A DNA stretch of 64,000 bases from Azophilus sp965221465 (GCA_965221465.1 OZ244892.1:3658001-3722000), one strand, 5' to 3'; positions 42,890 through 52,701 are shown, counted from the stretch's first letter. Numbers and translations: made by a program. Notes: generated by a model from the letters alone, not told the origin.

Positions 42890-45100
42890 CTAGAACGAGT
42901 AGGACGCCGTCACCCGGTAGCGGCGCGGCGCACCCGGCTCGACCCAGACATCCGCGTACGAATTGGTGTAGTACGTCTCGTTGAACAGATTGTCCAGGTC
43001 GAAGCGCACGGCAAACCGCTCCGTGGGCGCGATCTGGCCGAAGAACCGGGCGGTGGTGTAGCTCGGCAGATTGAAATCGAAGGCCGTGAACCCCAGCCGC
43101 TTGTCCGTGTATTGAAGGCCGGCGCCCACCTGCGCGGGCATGCCGCCCACCTGGAAGCTCTGGCTGACTTGCAGGTTCACCTGATGCTTCGGCGAGTTGA
43201 TGAGCGGGTCGCCGTCCTCGATCAGCACGCCCCAGTCGGCTTCGAGGCTGTTGGTTCTGAATTCGGCGTCGATGTACGCGTAGGACAGCCACAGATTGAA
43301 GCCCGCTTCGAAGGCGAGGTCTGCGTCAACTTCGAATCCGCGACTGCGTGCTTTGCCCGCATCGTGGGAAGACCAGACGTCCTGGCACTCCGGCCGGTCG
43401 TCGTTCACCAGAATGTTGCTTTGGTCCACCTGGAACAGCGCAAAGTTGAGCGAACCGGATACCCCGGCTGAGAATTGCGACGCATCCAACTTCAGGCCGA
43501 CTTCCGCAGACTCGGTTATGTTGGGCGAAAACTGGTTGCCCTGGCAGTCAAAGCCCGCTTGTTGGCGAAAGCCCTCGCCGTAGGACGCGTAGAGGCTGGC
43601 ACCCTCGTTGACCAGGTAGACCGCGCCAAACTGCGGTGAGACGCGGGTGTCCGATGAGGTGGTGGTCGTCGCGGGAACCGCGCGCAGGTTCGTCAAGTCA
43701 TGGTCAAAGTCGTCCCAGCGCAAGCCGAGGCGAACCTGCAGCCGATCGGTGAGGTCGATCTGGTCCTGGATGTAGATGCCAAGCCCTTTCAGGTCTTCAT
43801 CTCGGTTGGTGTTTGGCCCAGGCACCGGTTGCGGAGACTGGCCATAGACCGGGTCGAACACGTCCAGGAAGAGATACGCCGCCGGGTCGAGCGTGCTGAT
43901 GTCGGTGTTCCCCGGAAACCAGCCAGGTCGGTAGCGCAAGATGAACCAGTTGAGTTCGAAACGGTCGTAGTCGGCACCCATGAGCAGCCGGTGGCGAAGG
44001 GCGCCGGTGTTGAACTCGCCCGCCACTTCAGCACGGGCCACGAAGTAGTCCGAATCGAACTCTCGATAGCGGAAAAACCGCGACAGGGTTCGGCCATCCA
44101 GGAAATAGGTCTGGCGTCCGCCGAAGTTGGTTTCGGAGGCGCCGCCGGCAAAGGAGGTGTCTCTGTACCCCAGGCCGGCCAGCAGGCTCCAGTTGTCTGA
44201 GAAGTTGTGCTGGGCCTCGAGCTGATGGCCGAGCACTTCGGTCTCGATGGGCCCGTCGCCGGGCTCGCCGACGAAGGTACTGCGCGGCGTGAAACCATAG
44301 GTCTCGGAATAGGCAACGCCGCGATCGAAGGGAATCTTCTGCTCCGTGTACTCCATTTCGTAAGTCACGCTGGTGGTTTCGGCAACATCCCAGGTGATCG
44401 ACGGATAGAAGCCCACGCGCTCGGTCTCGACCGTGTCCCGGAAGCTTTCCGCATCCTCGTAGAATCCGACGATGCGCAGCCCCAGCCGGTCGCTGGCGCC
44501 TGCCGTGGTTTGCACATCCCCTTCGAAGCGCATTTGGTCCCAGCGCCCATAGCTGGCCAGAAAGCTTCCTGTTTTCTCGAACTGCGGCCGCTTGGTGATC
44601 AGATTGACCGTGCCGCCGGGCTCGCCGCGCCCGAACAGCGCAGAGCGCGGCCCCTTGAGCACTTCCACGGACTCGATGCCCGCCAGGTCCCGTGGGCCGG
44701 CGAAACCGCGGCCGGCATTGAAGCCGTTGACCAGGAATCCGCTGGGCAGATTGATGTCTCCAGCGAAGCCGCGCACGGAGAAGGCGTTCCACAAACCGCC
44801 AAAGTTGTTTTGCCGGGCAACGGATGCCGAAAGGTCCAGCGCTTCGTCGAGGTTGATCGCGCCGGCCTGGCGAAGCAACTCTTCATCGATGGTCTGGTCC
44901 GCCGAGGGCTTTTCGAGATCGTCGAAATTTCCCTGGTACGCGCGGCGCTTGCCGACCACGAAAACCTCCTCCACGACCTGATTGGAGGCGTCCGTTTCCG
45001 TGTCTTGGTCTGTGTCTTGCGCTGCAACGGGCAGCGCCTGGGAGCAAGTGAGTGCGGCAGCGAAAGCGAGCGCCGCCAGCCTGGGTGTGTGTTCAGTCAT
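42890..45100 (-). CDS. TonB-dependent siderophore-type receptor
   Basis: A 736-residue outer-membrane receptor. Signal peptide RLAALAFAAALTCSQALPVAAQ, TonB-box region EEVFVVGKRR, plug with LDLSASVARQNNFGGLWNAF, VRGFAGD, GIESVEVLKGPRSALFGRGE and GGTVNLITKRP, and a barrel ending APRRYRVTASYSF. The GRGEPGGTVN motif is typical of ferric-siderophore receptors (FhuE/FpvA-like). The ATG at 45100 is used; ATG 45112 is also possible. No Fur box was recognised upstream. It heads a minus-strand cluster with the ABC exporter, which suggests coupled import and export of an iron- or metal-linked compound. Confidence 0.94.
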   Translation of the reverse strand: MTEHTPRLAALAFAAALTCSQALPVAAQDTDQDTETDASNQVVEEVFVVGKRRAYQGNFDDLEKPSADQTIDEELLRQAGAINLDEALDLSASVARQNNFGGLWNAFSVRGFAGDINLPSGFLVNGFNAGRGFAGPRDLAGIESVEVLKGPRSALFGRGEPGGTVNLITKRPQFEKTGSFLASYGRWDQMRFEGDVQTTAGASDRLGLRIVGFYEDAESFRDTVETERVGFYPSITWDVAETTSVTYEMEYTEQKIPFDRGVAYSETYGFTPRSTFVGEPGDGPIETEVLGHQLEAQHNFSDNWSLLAGLGYRDTSFAGGASETNFGGRQTYFLDGRTLSRFFRYREFDSDYFVARAEVAGEFNTGALRHRLLMGADYDRFELNWFILRYRPGWFPGNTDISTLDPAAYLFLDVFDPVYGQSPQPVPGPNTNRDEDLKGLGIYIQDQIDLTDRLQVRLGLRWDDFDHDLTNLRAVPATTTTSSDTRVSPQFGAVYLVNEGASLYASYGEGFRQQAGFDCQGNQFSPNITESAEVGLKLDASQFSAGVSGSLNFALFQVDQSNILVNDDRPECQDVWSSHDAGKARSRGFEVDADLAFEAGFNLWLSYAYIDAEFRTNSLEADWGVLIEDGDPLINSPKHQVNLQVSQSFQVGGMPAQVGAGLQYTDKRLGFTAFDFNLPSYTTARFFGQIAPTERFAVRFDLDNLFNETYYTNSYADVWVEPGAPRRYRVTASYSF

Positions 45101-45199
45101 TTTTCGATCCATAAACGTTTGCAAGGCCGCAAGGGCATGCGCGCAGCGCGAAGCAGAGTTGCGCCAGCGCCCTTAGCGGCGCCAGGAAATCAGCGCGTT

Positions 45200-45496
45200 C
45201 TAGATCGAAGGAGGGCCGGTGGGCGGAGGCCGGACGGCGTGCAGACGCACTGGCCGTGCCTGTCTACAGGGCTTCGCGGCAGTGCGGACCGAGGTAGTGA
45301 ACGTTGGTGCAGCGAGGCTTGTGGCCGGAAGCAGCCCTTCCAGCTCATCGGTCAAGCTCGCAATACAGGCAACGCCATTGTGCTCATGGGGGTTGGAGCC
45401 GAATTCACTCGCGTGCAGAACGAAGAAGACTTGCCCTGCCAGGAACAGGGTTATGCCGAGCCTTCGTATCCAACTGTGCTTGGTGATTCGAAACAT
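45200..45496 (-). CDS. Small exported protein of unknown function (DUF2946-like)
   Basis: A 98-residue protein with a basic N-terminus and one hydrophobic segment (IRRLGITLFLAGQVFFVLH) that could be a signal peptide, followed by a short region with SNPHEHNGVACIA that might bind metal, and a Pro/Arg-rich tail. Small proteins of this build are often encoded directly upstream of TonB metal receptors. The ATG at 45496 is used; a GTG at 45511 is an alternative. The ribosome site is weak, so the call is tentative. Confidence 0.55.
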   Translation of the reverse strand: MFRITKHSWIRRLGITLFLAGQVFFVLHASEFGSNPHEHNGVACIASLTDELEGLLPATSLAAPTFTTSVRTAAKPCRQARPVRLHAVRPPPTGPPSI

Positions 45497-45511
45497 CGCG
45501 ACATTTTGCAC

Positions 45512-45898
45512 GAAATGCGGGCCGATACAAAGTTGGGAGTTTCGTTGCTATTGGCGGTCGCAGAAAACTGTTCATGGAAAGGTCTGGCCAGGTGCGCGGA
45601 GTTGCGGCGCAACCTCGGCAAGACATTGTTTTTCCTTGGAAAAACCGGTGGCGCGACTATGCGGCATCAACGCCGGGACATGGTCTTCGCTGTTTGTTCG
45701 ATGGCGGTAGCGGTATCCCGACTCCTTCGTACTCCTTTCACTAGACATACGCGAGTGCGTTTATGTTTATTTGGCCATCGTGGAGTTTTGAGCCTGCATA
45801 TCAAAATATAATTTGTTTTTCATATACATATTGCGTAGCATCGGGCTCGGGGTGGTAAAAGCCCCCCGATACATCGTGAAAAATGTGGAGAGAGTCGC
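45512..45898. other. Intergenic region before TonB receptor 3, with leader hairpin
   Basis: No gene is supported. The 5' part includes a small dyad TTTTTCCTTGGAAAAA (near 45629-45644). The last 120 bases are AT-rich (ATATAATTTG near 45806) and probably hold the receptor promoter. In the leader, TCGGGG (45847-45852) can pair with CCCCGA (45864-45869), and ATCGGG (45840-45845) with CCCGAT (45865-45870), giving two alternative stems about 30 bases before the ATG; a role in translation control is possible but unproven. Confidence 0.4.
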
Positions 45899-48256
45899 AT
45901 GTACAAATCAATCTACGCGGCGACAGCGCTCAGCGTCACTTTACTCGCAAGCCAATTCGTACCCTCGAACAGTTACGCACAAGCAGCAGAAAATGACTCT
46001 ATTGAGGAAATCATCGTAACGGCACGTTTCCGGGAGGAAACAGTTCAGGACATCGGCGCCAGCATAAGCGCGCTTGGGGACGAACTCGAAAGAGAAGGCA
46101 TTCTGGATTTCGAAGACGTTGCCCGTCGAACTGCTGGGCTGAATCTTTTTGACCGCGGTCCGAACCAGAATGAAGTCAGCATCCGCGGCATCTCGAACAA
46201 TACCGCGCTGTTCTTCGCTGACAACGGTCAAGCGGGGCCGCTCGTCAGCCAATTCCTGGACGATATCCCGATAGCCGCTTCATTGGGCAGCCAGCGAGAC
46301 CTGAATTTCTTCGATTACGAACGAGTAGAGATTCTGCGCGGTCCGCAACCCACTCTTTTCGGTGAGGGTTCCGTCGGGGGTACGATTCGGTACTTCACCA
46401 GAGACCCTGATCTGTCGGGCGATTCCGGTAGTGATACGGTCGTCAAAGCAGGGGTCTCATCTACAACTAGTGGCGGTACCAATTACTCCATATCGGGCGC
46501 GACCACTGTTGTGCTGTCTCCCGATGTCTTCGGCGTACGCCTCGTCGTGAATCAGCGAGACGACGACGGATACATCGACAATCCGGTTCTCGATGACTCC
46601 GACTTCAACACCTACGAATCCACGAGCGGACGGCTCATTGCATTGTTAACTCCGAACGATCGGTTTTCTGCCCGTTTCTCTGCACAATTCAGTCGAGACG
46701 AAGCAGGCGCAACGAATCTCGTCAATGCGCCTGCACCGACAACGGACGCAAGCGATCTGCAACTCGCTGCTGTCGTTGGCGGAGCACATGATGACGATTT
46801 TGACTTGTACAGCCTGAAACTCGAATACGACTTTGGCTCATTTGCCCTCAGTTCAATTACGGGCTTGTACGAGCGTGAACGTGAAGTCAGCCAGTTTAAC
46901 GCGCCCAGCCTGGCTGTTTTCTGTCCATTCATTATTGGTGCCGGTAGTACTTGTACACCGACTGGATTTTCGAACTCTGAAGACGAAAGCTTCACGCAGG
47001 AGGTTCGCTTTGTTTCGAATCTCGACGGCCCCTTCAACTTTATAGCAGGCGCTTACTTTCAGGATACCGAGTTGACTACGTTTATCGGCGCGGATGCACC
47101 TGAATTCGAGAATCCGGTATTCACGAATCCGGCCACTTCATCGATATTCCTGTCTGAAACCGACTACGAATCGGAGCAGTTCTCTGCTTTTGTAGAAGCA
47201 ACGCTAGAACTCTCTGACAGATTTCGTTTGATTGCAGGTGTCCGCCACGTCGACGAAACAATCGAGGCCACGGCAATCACCGGCACGAACCTCAACCCAT
47301 TCACTGCTCTGGCAATCGGGCTGCCACCTCTGCCGATGCCAACCTCGGACGGAATCGCGTTGACCCGGTTTTTTGGATTCGATGTCCAGGAAGAATTCGA
47401 ACTCAAAGAGTGGCTGCCAAAGGTTGCGGTCGAGCTCGATGCGAGTGAAGACGCCCTCTTGTACGCATCGTTTTCGGAGGGAGTAAGGAACGGTAACCTG
47501 AATGCGCCAAACTCGGCAGCGATCGCGGCTGGCTTCGACCCTGCTGGATTCGCTCGACTCCGAACTCATGATCAAGACAGTGCAAAGTCTCTCGAGTTCG
47601 GAATAAAGGCACGTTGGAATGACGGGAAGCTCATTACGAATGTAGCCGTGTACCAAACAAAGTACAAAGATCCTCAAGTACAGACTTCAGTGCCACTGGT
47701 CCTCGCGGTCAACGGGCCAGATATAGAAATCGAAGGTTTTGAATTTGAAGGAGTATTACGCGCGAATTCTTATGTGGAAATCTATGCAAACATTGGTTAC
47801 CAAGATGCAGCGTTCGATGGCAATATCTTGCTGATCCCTGCTGCCGCTGCCCTTGGATTCCCCTTCGACGTGGTATCCGGCAATGAACCGGCCAACGCCC
47901 CAGAGTGGTCGATTTCCGCAGGCATTGACGTAAGTGCTCCCATTAGCGATCCGGGATTAACCTTCGTTGGGCACCTGGGCTATCAATTTGTTGACAGTAG
48001 TTTTTCCACGCCACAGAACTTCCCTTCTACAAAACTGGACGATCAATCGTTCGTAAATCTGCGATTAGGTCTGGAGGCGGAAAAGTGGTCACTCATTGCG
48101 TACGCGAAAAACCTCACAAATGAAATTCAGTATCAGCACATCGAGTATACCGCTGCGCCATATATCAACGCTCAAGGAGAATTGGACAACGCGGTTGTTG
48201 GCGCGAGTGTCAATCGGCCCAGAACTGTAGGCTTAGAGTTTACTTTGCGACTCTAG
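45899..48256 (+). CDS. TonB-dependent outer-membrane receptor 3
   Basis: A 785-residue receptor with signal peptide (YAATALSVTLLASQFVPSNS then YAQA), a TonB-box region EEIIVTARFR, plug motifs RGISNN, FDYERVEILRGPQPTLFGEG and GGTIRYFTRDP, and a barrel ending RPRTVGLEFTLRL. GGAGAG lies before the ATG. It is of the large group used for complex organic nutrients rather than siderophores. It is 17 bases upstream of Mo-oxidoreductase 3 and likely in one operon, so it may import that enzyme's substrate. The arrangement (receptor then Mo enzyme) repeats that of receptor 1 and Mo-enzyme 1. Confidence 0.95.
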   Translation: MYKSIYAATALSVTLLASQFVPSNSYAQAAENDSIEEIIVTARFREETVQDIGASISALGDELEREGILDFEDVARRTAGLNLFDRGPNQNEVSIRGISNNTALFFADNGQAGPLVSQFLDDIPIAASLGSQRDLNFFDYERVEILRGPQPTLFGEGSVGGTIRYFTRDPDLSGDSGSDTVVKAGVSSTTSGGTNYSISGATTVVLSPDVFGVRLVVNQRDDDGYIDNPVLDDSDFNTYESTSGRLIALLTPNDRFSARFSAQFSRDEAGATNLVNAPAPTTDASDLQLAAVVGGAHDDDFDLYSLKLEYDFGSFALSSITGLYEREREVSQFNAPSLAVFCPFIIGAGSTCTPTGFSNSEDESFTQEVRFVSNLDGPFNFIAGAYFQDTELTTFIGADAPEFENPVFTNPATSSIFLSETDYESEQFSAFVEATLELSDRFRLIAGVRHVDETIEATAITGTNLNPFTALAIGLPPLPMPTSDGIALTRFFGFDVQEEFELKEWLPKVAVELDASEDALLYASFSEGVRNGNLNAPNSAAIAAGFDPAGFARLRTHDQDSAKSLEFGIKARWNDGKLITNVAVYQTKYKDPQVQTSVPLVLAVNGPDIEIEGFEFEGVLRANSYVEIYANIGYQDAAFDGNILLIPAAAALGFPFDVVSGNEPANAPEWSISAGIDVSAPISDPGLTFVGHLGYQFVDSSFSTPQNFPSTKLDDQSFVNLRLGLEAEKWSLIAYAKNLTNEIQYQHIEYTAAPYINAQGELDNAVVGASVNRPRTVGLEFTLRL

Positions 48257-48273
48257 AATCGGTGTGGTACTGA

Positions 48274-50412
48274 ATGGAACGACGCATATCGTTCTGCCGG
48301 AATTGCCAGGCTGCATGCGGTGTCGAACTCGAAGTGGAAAACAACAGAATCGCTTCCATTCGAGGCGACACCGTGCATCCGCACAGCAAGGGCTATCTGT
48401 GCTTCAAAGGCAAAACGAGCCTCGACCATCAAAATGGCGAAGATCGCCTCACACAAACCTATAAGCGGAACAATGGCATTAGAGAATTGCTCTCGCCAGA
48501 AGAAGTCTACGATGAAGTAGCAGACAAATTATCTGGCCTGTTGAATCAATATGGGCCAAGGTCGATTGGTTTGTATTATGGCACCGGGACGAATCAAAAC
48601 CCCCTGAACCATGCGGTAGTAAAGAGTTGGCTTGGCAGCACTGTCGGGTCGCCCAATCTGTTTTCGAGCATCACGATCGATCAATCTGCGAAGTGGGTGA
48701 CTGCTGACCGGCTAGGGTTTTTCGCAACCGGCAAGTATGTGGGTCCCGATTGCGATGTCGCGCTCCTGGTGGGTACAAATCCATCGGTTTCCCACATGGG
48801 CGCACCGACATGCCCCTATCCGTCACGACGCAATCCGCTAAGCCATCTCCGGCAGTATCAGCGTGAAGGTCATAAACTCATCGTCATCGACCCGAGAGAG
48901 ACCGAAATCGCGCGTAAGGCGGACGTTCATCTCCAGATTGACCCGGGCGAAGATGCAATCGTGCTTGCTGCGATGTTGCATCACATTTTTAAAACGGGGG
49001 TGGAAGACCGGGGCTTTATGGGTCGGTTTGCTACTTCTGTTGACAAGTTGCAAAAACTTGTACAGCCAATCACACCAAAGGTTGCAGCGAAGCGAGCGAA
49101 TGTTCTTCCTGATGAGATCATCGAGGCTGCTGAGCTTTTCGGGAACGCAAAGCGTGGCAGTGCATTTTCGGGAACGGGCTCCAATATGTCGCCGTACTCG
49201 AACCTGGCAGAACACCTGATTGAAACGCTAAATGTAGTGTGTGGAGGCTACAGAAAAGCGGGCGATCCTATAGCAAATCGCGGTCTCTTGTTTGGCGCTG
49301 TGCCTGTGACAGAGACGGTGGTCCCACCTTCTCGTGGGTGGGCAAGAAGTGAGCAATGTCTGTCGGGTAACACCGGCAAAGTAAGTGGTGAGTTTCCGAC
49401 TGCGCTACTACCCGGTGAAATCCTGAGTGAGTCGGTTGAGCGAATCCGGGCATTGATTGTCGTCGGTGGCAACCCTGTTGGCGCCCTCGGTGATCCGACG
49501 CATACCCGGAAGGCGTTCAATAGATTGGACCTGCTAGTGACGCTCGACATGCGAGAGACCGAAACAACGGAGCTTTCAGATTTTGTAATCGCAGTCAAGG
49601 CGCCCTATGAGCGGGACGATTTCACAGGGTTATCGGATACTCACACGCTGACGCCGTTCGCGCAGTACACGAAAGCAGTGATCGAGCCGTTACCATCTCT
49701 GGTCGATGATTGGGAATTCTTCTGGGAAGTTTCACAGCGAATGAATCAGTCGCTTGAAATCAAGCGCCCGGCAATTGGCCTGCGGGACGATGTCCACCGA
49801 GGCATTCGACTCGATATGAACACGAAGCCGAGCACCGGAGAACTCATATCGTTGCTGTGTGAACTCGGTGGCAACGTTTCTATTGAAGAGCTGCGCTCAG
49901 ATCCTCACGGGTTTGGCTCAGCCGACGAACCAACAGTCATTGAAGCTGCGCGGCAAGATGACGGTAATCGATTGAATGTGTGTCCTGATGATGTCGTCGA
50001 AGAATTTCAAAGCTACCTTCGAAAAACGTCAGACGCACGCTTCGATCTTCTGTTGGTCTGTCGAAGGCGTTTGGAGACGATGAACAGTGCGTATCGGAAT
50101 GCGAATCGAACGCTGGGCAAACACCCATCGAACGTGGTGCACATGGCGCCTGAGGATATGAAGCGTATCGATCTGGAAGAGAATCAGTTGGTCGAAGTCA
50201 GTTCCAGTTGTGGGTCAATGAAGGCCACCGCACAAGCCGATGCCACACTAAAGCCTGGTGTCGTTTCAGCGTTTCATATGACGTCGAACGATGGTGAATC
50301 GGGTGTCAACAACTTGGTGTCTCTCAGCGAAAACCTCGAGTCGATCAACTTTATGCCACGACAATCCAGCATTCCCGTCAACATCAAGCCGCTAGTTTCG
50401 GCAGTGAATTAG
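48274..50412 (+). CDS. Stand-alone molybdopterin oxidoreductase (MopB family) 3
   Basis: A 712-residue bis-MGD enzyme with [4Fe-4S] ligands Cys8, Cys11, Cys15 and Cys43 (CRNCQAACGV ... YLCFKG). Further signs: GLYYGTGTN, ALLVGTNPSVSHMG, VIDPRETEIARKADVHL, VVCGGYRKAGDP (where others have TGNLGKPGG), ALIVVGGNPVGAL and a C-terminal barrel (HMAPEDMKRIDLEENQLVEV). No Tat signal. It lacks dedicated electron-transfer subunits. It is 17 bases downstream of TonB receptor 3. It is the most divergent of the three Mo enzymes here. Confidence 0.9.
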   Translation: MERRISFCRNCQAACGVELEVENNRIASIRGDTVHPHSKGYLCFKGKTSLDHQNGEDRLTQTYKRNNGIRELLSPEEVYDEVADKLSGLLNQYGPRSIGLYYGTGTNQNPLNHAVVKSWLGSTVGSPNLFSSITIDQSAKWVTADRLGFFATGKYVGPDCDVALLVGTNPSVSHMGAPTCPYPSRRNPLSHLRQYQREGHKLIVIDPRETEIARKADVHLQIDPGEDAIVLAAMLHHIFKTGVEDRGFMGRFATSVDKLQKLVQPITPKVAAKRANVLPDEIIEAAELFGNAKRGSAFSGTGSNMSPYSNLAEHLIETLNVVCGGYRKAGDPIANRGLLFGAVPVTETVVPPSRGWARSEQCLSGNTGKVSGEFPTALLPGEILSESVERIRALIVVGGNPVGALGDPTHTRKAFNRLDLLVTLDMRETETTELSDFVIAVKAPYERDDFTGLSDTHTLTPFAQYTKAVIEPLPSLVDDWEFFWEVSQRMNQSLEIKRPAIGLRDDVHRGIRLDMNTKPSTGELISLLCELGGNVSIEELRSDPHGFGSADEPTVIEAARQDDGNRLNVCPDDVVEEFQSYLRKTSDARFDLLLVCRRRLETMNSAYRNANRTLGKHPSNVVHMAPEDMKRIDLEENQLVEVSSSCGSMKATAQADATLKPGVVSAFHMTSNDGESGVNNLVSLSENLESINFMPRQSSIPVNIKPLVSAVN

Positions 50413-50513
50413 GACGCAACGCAATTGACCAAAGCCACCATGCCCCAAGCGACCATCACGGACGAGATGATCGCCCTCTGCCTTGGACCAAAACCTGGCA
50501 CCACGGGAGACCA

Positions 50514-51701
50514 ATGAACATTGGCTCAGGAAATCGGACCACGCTCGAACTCCTCGATAAAGTGGACGAACTCGAACCCCTGATTCGGCAATACGCCAGA
50601 AATGCAGAAGCCGATCGCAAAATATCGACTCCGGTAATCGATGCACTCCGCGATGCCGGATTTTTCCGCATGTGGATACCCAAGGCGCTTGGGGGACTCG
50701 AAATCGACCTTTCGAGTTCCTACCGAGTATTCGAAGCGCTAGCGAATATTGATAGTGCAGTTGGTTGGGCGGTCCCAAATGCAAACGGGCCAAGCATGGC
50801 AGGTGGCGCGATCCACCCTGATACGGCAAGAGAGATTTTCGGGAACCCGATGACCATCGCCGCGGGCTCGCCATTTCCGCTCGGGCGCGCGACCGAAGTG
50901 GAAGGAGGTTACCGTGTTTCTGGAACGATCTCGTTTGTCAGTGGCTGCGATTATTCGAACTGGATCGCTGGATCCACGATGATTCTCGACGATGGCAAGC
51001 CTCGCATGAAAGACGATAAACCTCTGATCATGCGCTGTCTGTACAAGGCTGAGGATCTCGATATCACAGGCAACTGGAACACGCTGGGCATGCGGGGGAC
51101 CGGGAGTCACGATGTCGTTGTCGATAACGTGTTTGTGCCGAACTCTCACACCCACTTGCTTGGACCCATAACAAACCCCAATCCCCCATTCGATGGGCAT
51201 CTGTATCAATGCGGACCCATCGCGGGCACACCTTTCGTAACCATCGTATGCTTGTCGAGTGCGCGTAATGCGCTCAACGAAGCCTTGGATCTTGCCGCAA
51301 GGAAAACACCCGCCTTTGCTCCAGCGACTGTCGGCGATAGGCCCGTGGCGCAGTCACAACTTGCTCGAGCACGAGCCAAACTGGATGCGGCCCGTGCTTA
51401 TTTGTTCTCGAGCATTGATGAGCTTTGGGAATGCGTAGTACAGGGCAAAGCCCCAACGCAAGAGCACAAGATGGATTTGCAGCTTGCGGGATCCTTTGGA
51501 ACACAAGCTGCAGGCGAAGTCATCGAACTGGTCCGAAGTGTGGCGGGAACCTCAGCGATTCAAGGTACGCTGAACTTCGAGCGTTATCATCGGGATGTCG
51601 CAACGCTCACACAGCACGCCTTTACCTCATCGGCAAGATTTGAATCCGTCGGCAAGCTCATGGTGGACAGACCCACTGATTGGGCGTTTCTGTTGTACTA
51701 G
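50514..51701 (+). CDS. Flavin-dependent monooxygenase / acyl-CoA dehydrogenase-fold (HsaA/HpaB-like)
   Basis: A 395-residue protein of the acyl-CoA-dehydrogenase fold in the group D flavin monooxygenase branch. It has ISTPVIDALRDAGFFRMWIP, ALANIDSAVGWAVPNANGPS, YRVSGTISFVSGCDYSNWIA, MRGTGSHDVVVDNVFVP and a C-terminal helical domain (RSVAGTSAIQ, ERYHRDVATLTQHAF). The residues of CoA-dependent dehydrogenases (NEIQR-type C-terminus) are absent, and the pattern resembles HsaA and other reduced-flavin-using phenol hydroxylases. It is followed at once by an LLM flavoprotein. The substrate is unknown. Confidence 0.85.
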   Translation: MNIGSGNRTTLELLDKVDELEPLIRQYARNAEADRKISTPVIDALRDAGFFRMWIPKALGGLEIDLSSSYRVFEALANIDSAVGWAVPNANGPSMAGGAIHPDTAREIFGNPMTIAAGSPFPLGRATEVEGGYRVSGTISFVSGCDYSNWIAGSTMILDDGKPRMKDDKPLIMRCLYKAEDLDITGNWNTLGMRGTGSHDVVVDNVFVPNSHTHLLGPITNPNPPFDGHLYQCGPIAGTPFVTIVCLSSARNALNEALDLAARKTPAFAPATVGDRPVAQSQLARARAKLDAARAYLFSSIDELWECVVQGKAPTQEHKMDLQLAGSFGTQAAGEVIELVRSVAGTSAIQGTLNFERYHRDVATLTQHAFTSSARFESVGKLMVDRPTDWAFLLY

Positions 51702-51718
51702 AAGACGGAGAAACAGTC

Positions 51719-52675
51719 TTGAATATAGGAATCTTGAGCAGCCAGGTAACCGATCGCCTCAACCCACGGGTGACGATGTCGGAGGTTATTGATGAGGCTG
51801 TCGGTGCCGAACGATATGGGTTCGACAGCTTTTGGATTGTCAATAGTCCGTGGGGGATGGATGCCATGACCGCGGCGGTCGTGGCAGCGCAACGAACGGA
51901 ACGCATTGAACTCGGCACCGCGGTAGTGCCCGCCTTTCCTCGACACCCAGTCGCGATGGCACAGCAAGCGATCACGACCAACATGGCTCTCGAGGGCCGA
52001 TTCACGCTTGGCATTGGTGCATCTCACCAGCCCATCATGGAAGACGAGTACCACGTAGGTTTTAGCCGACCTGCGCTGCGGATGAGTGAGTACCTGGGAA
52101 TACTCGTGCCGCTGTGCCAGGGTGAACACGTGGAGTGCAGAGGTGAGTTCTTTGGCGCCAACATCAGCCTTCGTCCCCCCGGTTTTCGTCCGGTGGAGGT
52201 CATGGTCGCAGCAATGGGCCCATTGATGCTGGAAGTAACCGGAAGCCTGGCGCGTGGCACGTTGCCCTGGTTGGTAAATGCTGAAAGACTCGAGCAGGTC
52301 ATCGTACCCAGGATCAATGCAGCAGCAATGGCTGCCAACAAACCACCGCCACGGGTAACGGCAATCCTGCCTGTCGTTGCGACCGACGATATTCCGGGAA
52401 CGAGGGCGCTCGTTCACGCTTTGCTCGAAACCGGACCGAAACGGGAGAGCTACGAAGAACTGAAGCACCAACAAGGTGCGACAAGTCACGCAGACATCGC
52501 AATCATTGGCAATGCCTCCGAGATCGGTGCGGAGTTACAACAATTGAAAGCCATTGGTATCAGCGATTTTATCGCCGCGCCATTGCGCGTGGACGAGACG
52601 TCGTATGAAGGCACCTGTCGAGTTCTTGCTGGGTTGAAGAGTTCATTGGCAGACCACAAATCTGCGATAGCGTAG
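51719..52675 (+). CDS. LLM-class flavin-dependent oxidoreductase 2 (F420-type)
   Basis: A 318-residue luciferase-like TIM-barrel protein: NIGILSSQVTDR, EAVGAERYGFDSFWIVNSPW, ERIELGTAVVPAFPRHPVAMAQQ (read in two parts), ALEGRFTLGIGASHQP and RPPGFRPVEVMVAAMGP. The GRFTLGIGASH and VPAFPRHP segments are seen in F420-dependent enzymes; FMN use is also possible. The TTG at 51719 with GGAG upstream is chosen; it begins 17 bases after the monooxygenase stop. Together they may be a two-step flavin oxygenation system (inference). Confidence 0.88.
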   Translation: MNIGILSSQVTDRLNPRVTMSEVIDEAVGAERYGFDSFWIVNSPWGMDAMTAAVVAAQRTERIELGTAVVPAFPRHPVAMAQQAITTNMALEGRFTLGIGASHQPIMEDEYHVGFSRPALRMSEYLGILVPLCQGEHVECRGEFFGANISLRPPGFRPVEVMVAAMGPLMLEVTGSLARGTLPWLVNAERLEQVIVPRINAAAMAANKPPPRVTAILPVVATDDIPGTRALVHALLETGPKRESYEELKHQQGATSHADIAIIGNASEIGAELQQLKAIGISDFIAAPLRVDETSYEGTCRVLAGLKSSLADHKSAIA

Positions 52676-52701
52676 TCCATCGGAGCATGCGATCAGGTGG
52701 A

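Noticed and set aside
44207..45811. A 534-codon plus-strand frame opposite the siderophore receptor
   Set aside because: No motif or ribosome site; it extends beyond the receptor only by chance into the small-protein gene and the intergenic gap.
45899..48256. Possibility that TonB receptor 3 is a siderophore receptor controlled by Fur
   Set aside because: No GATAATGATAATCATTATC-like box upstream and the plug motifs are of the general organic-nutrient type.
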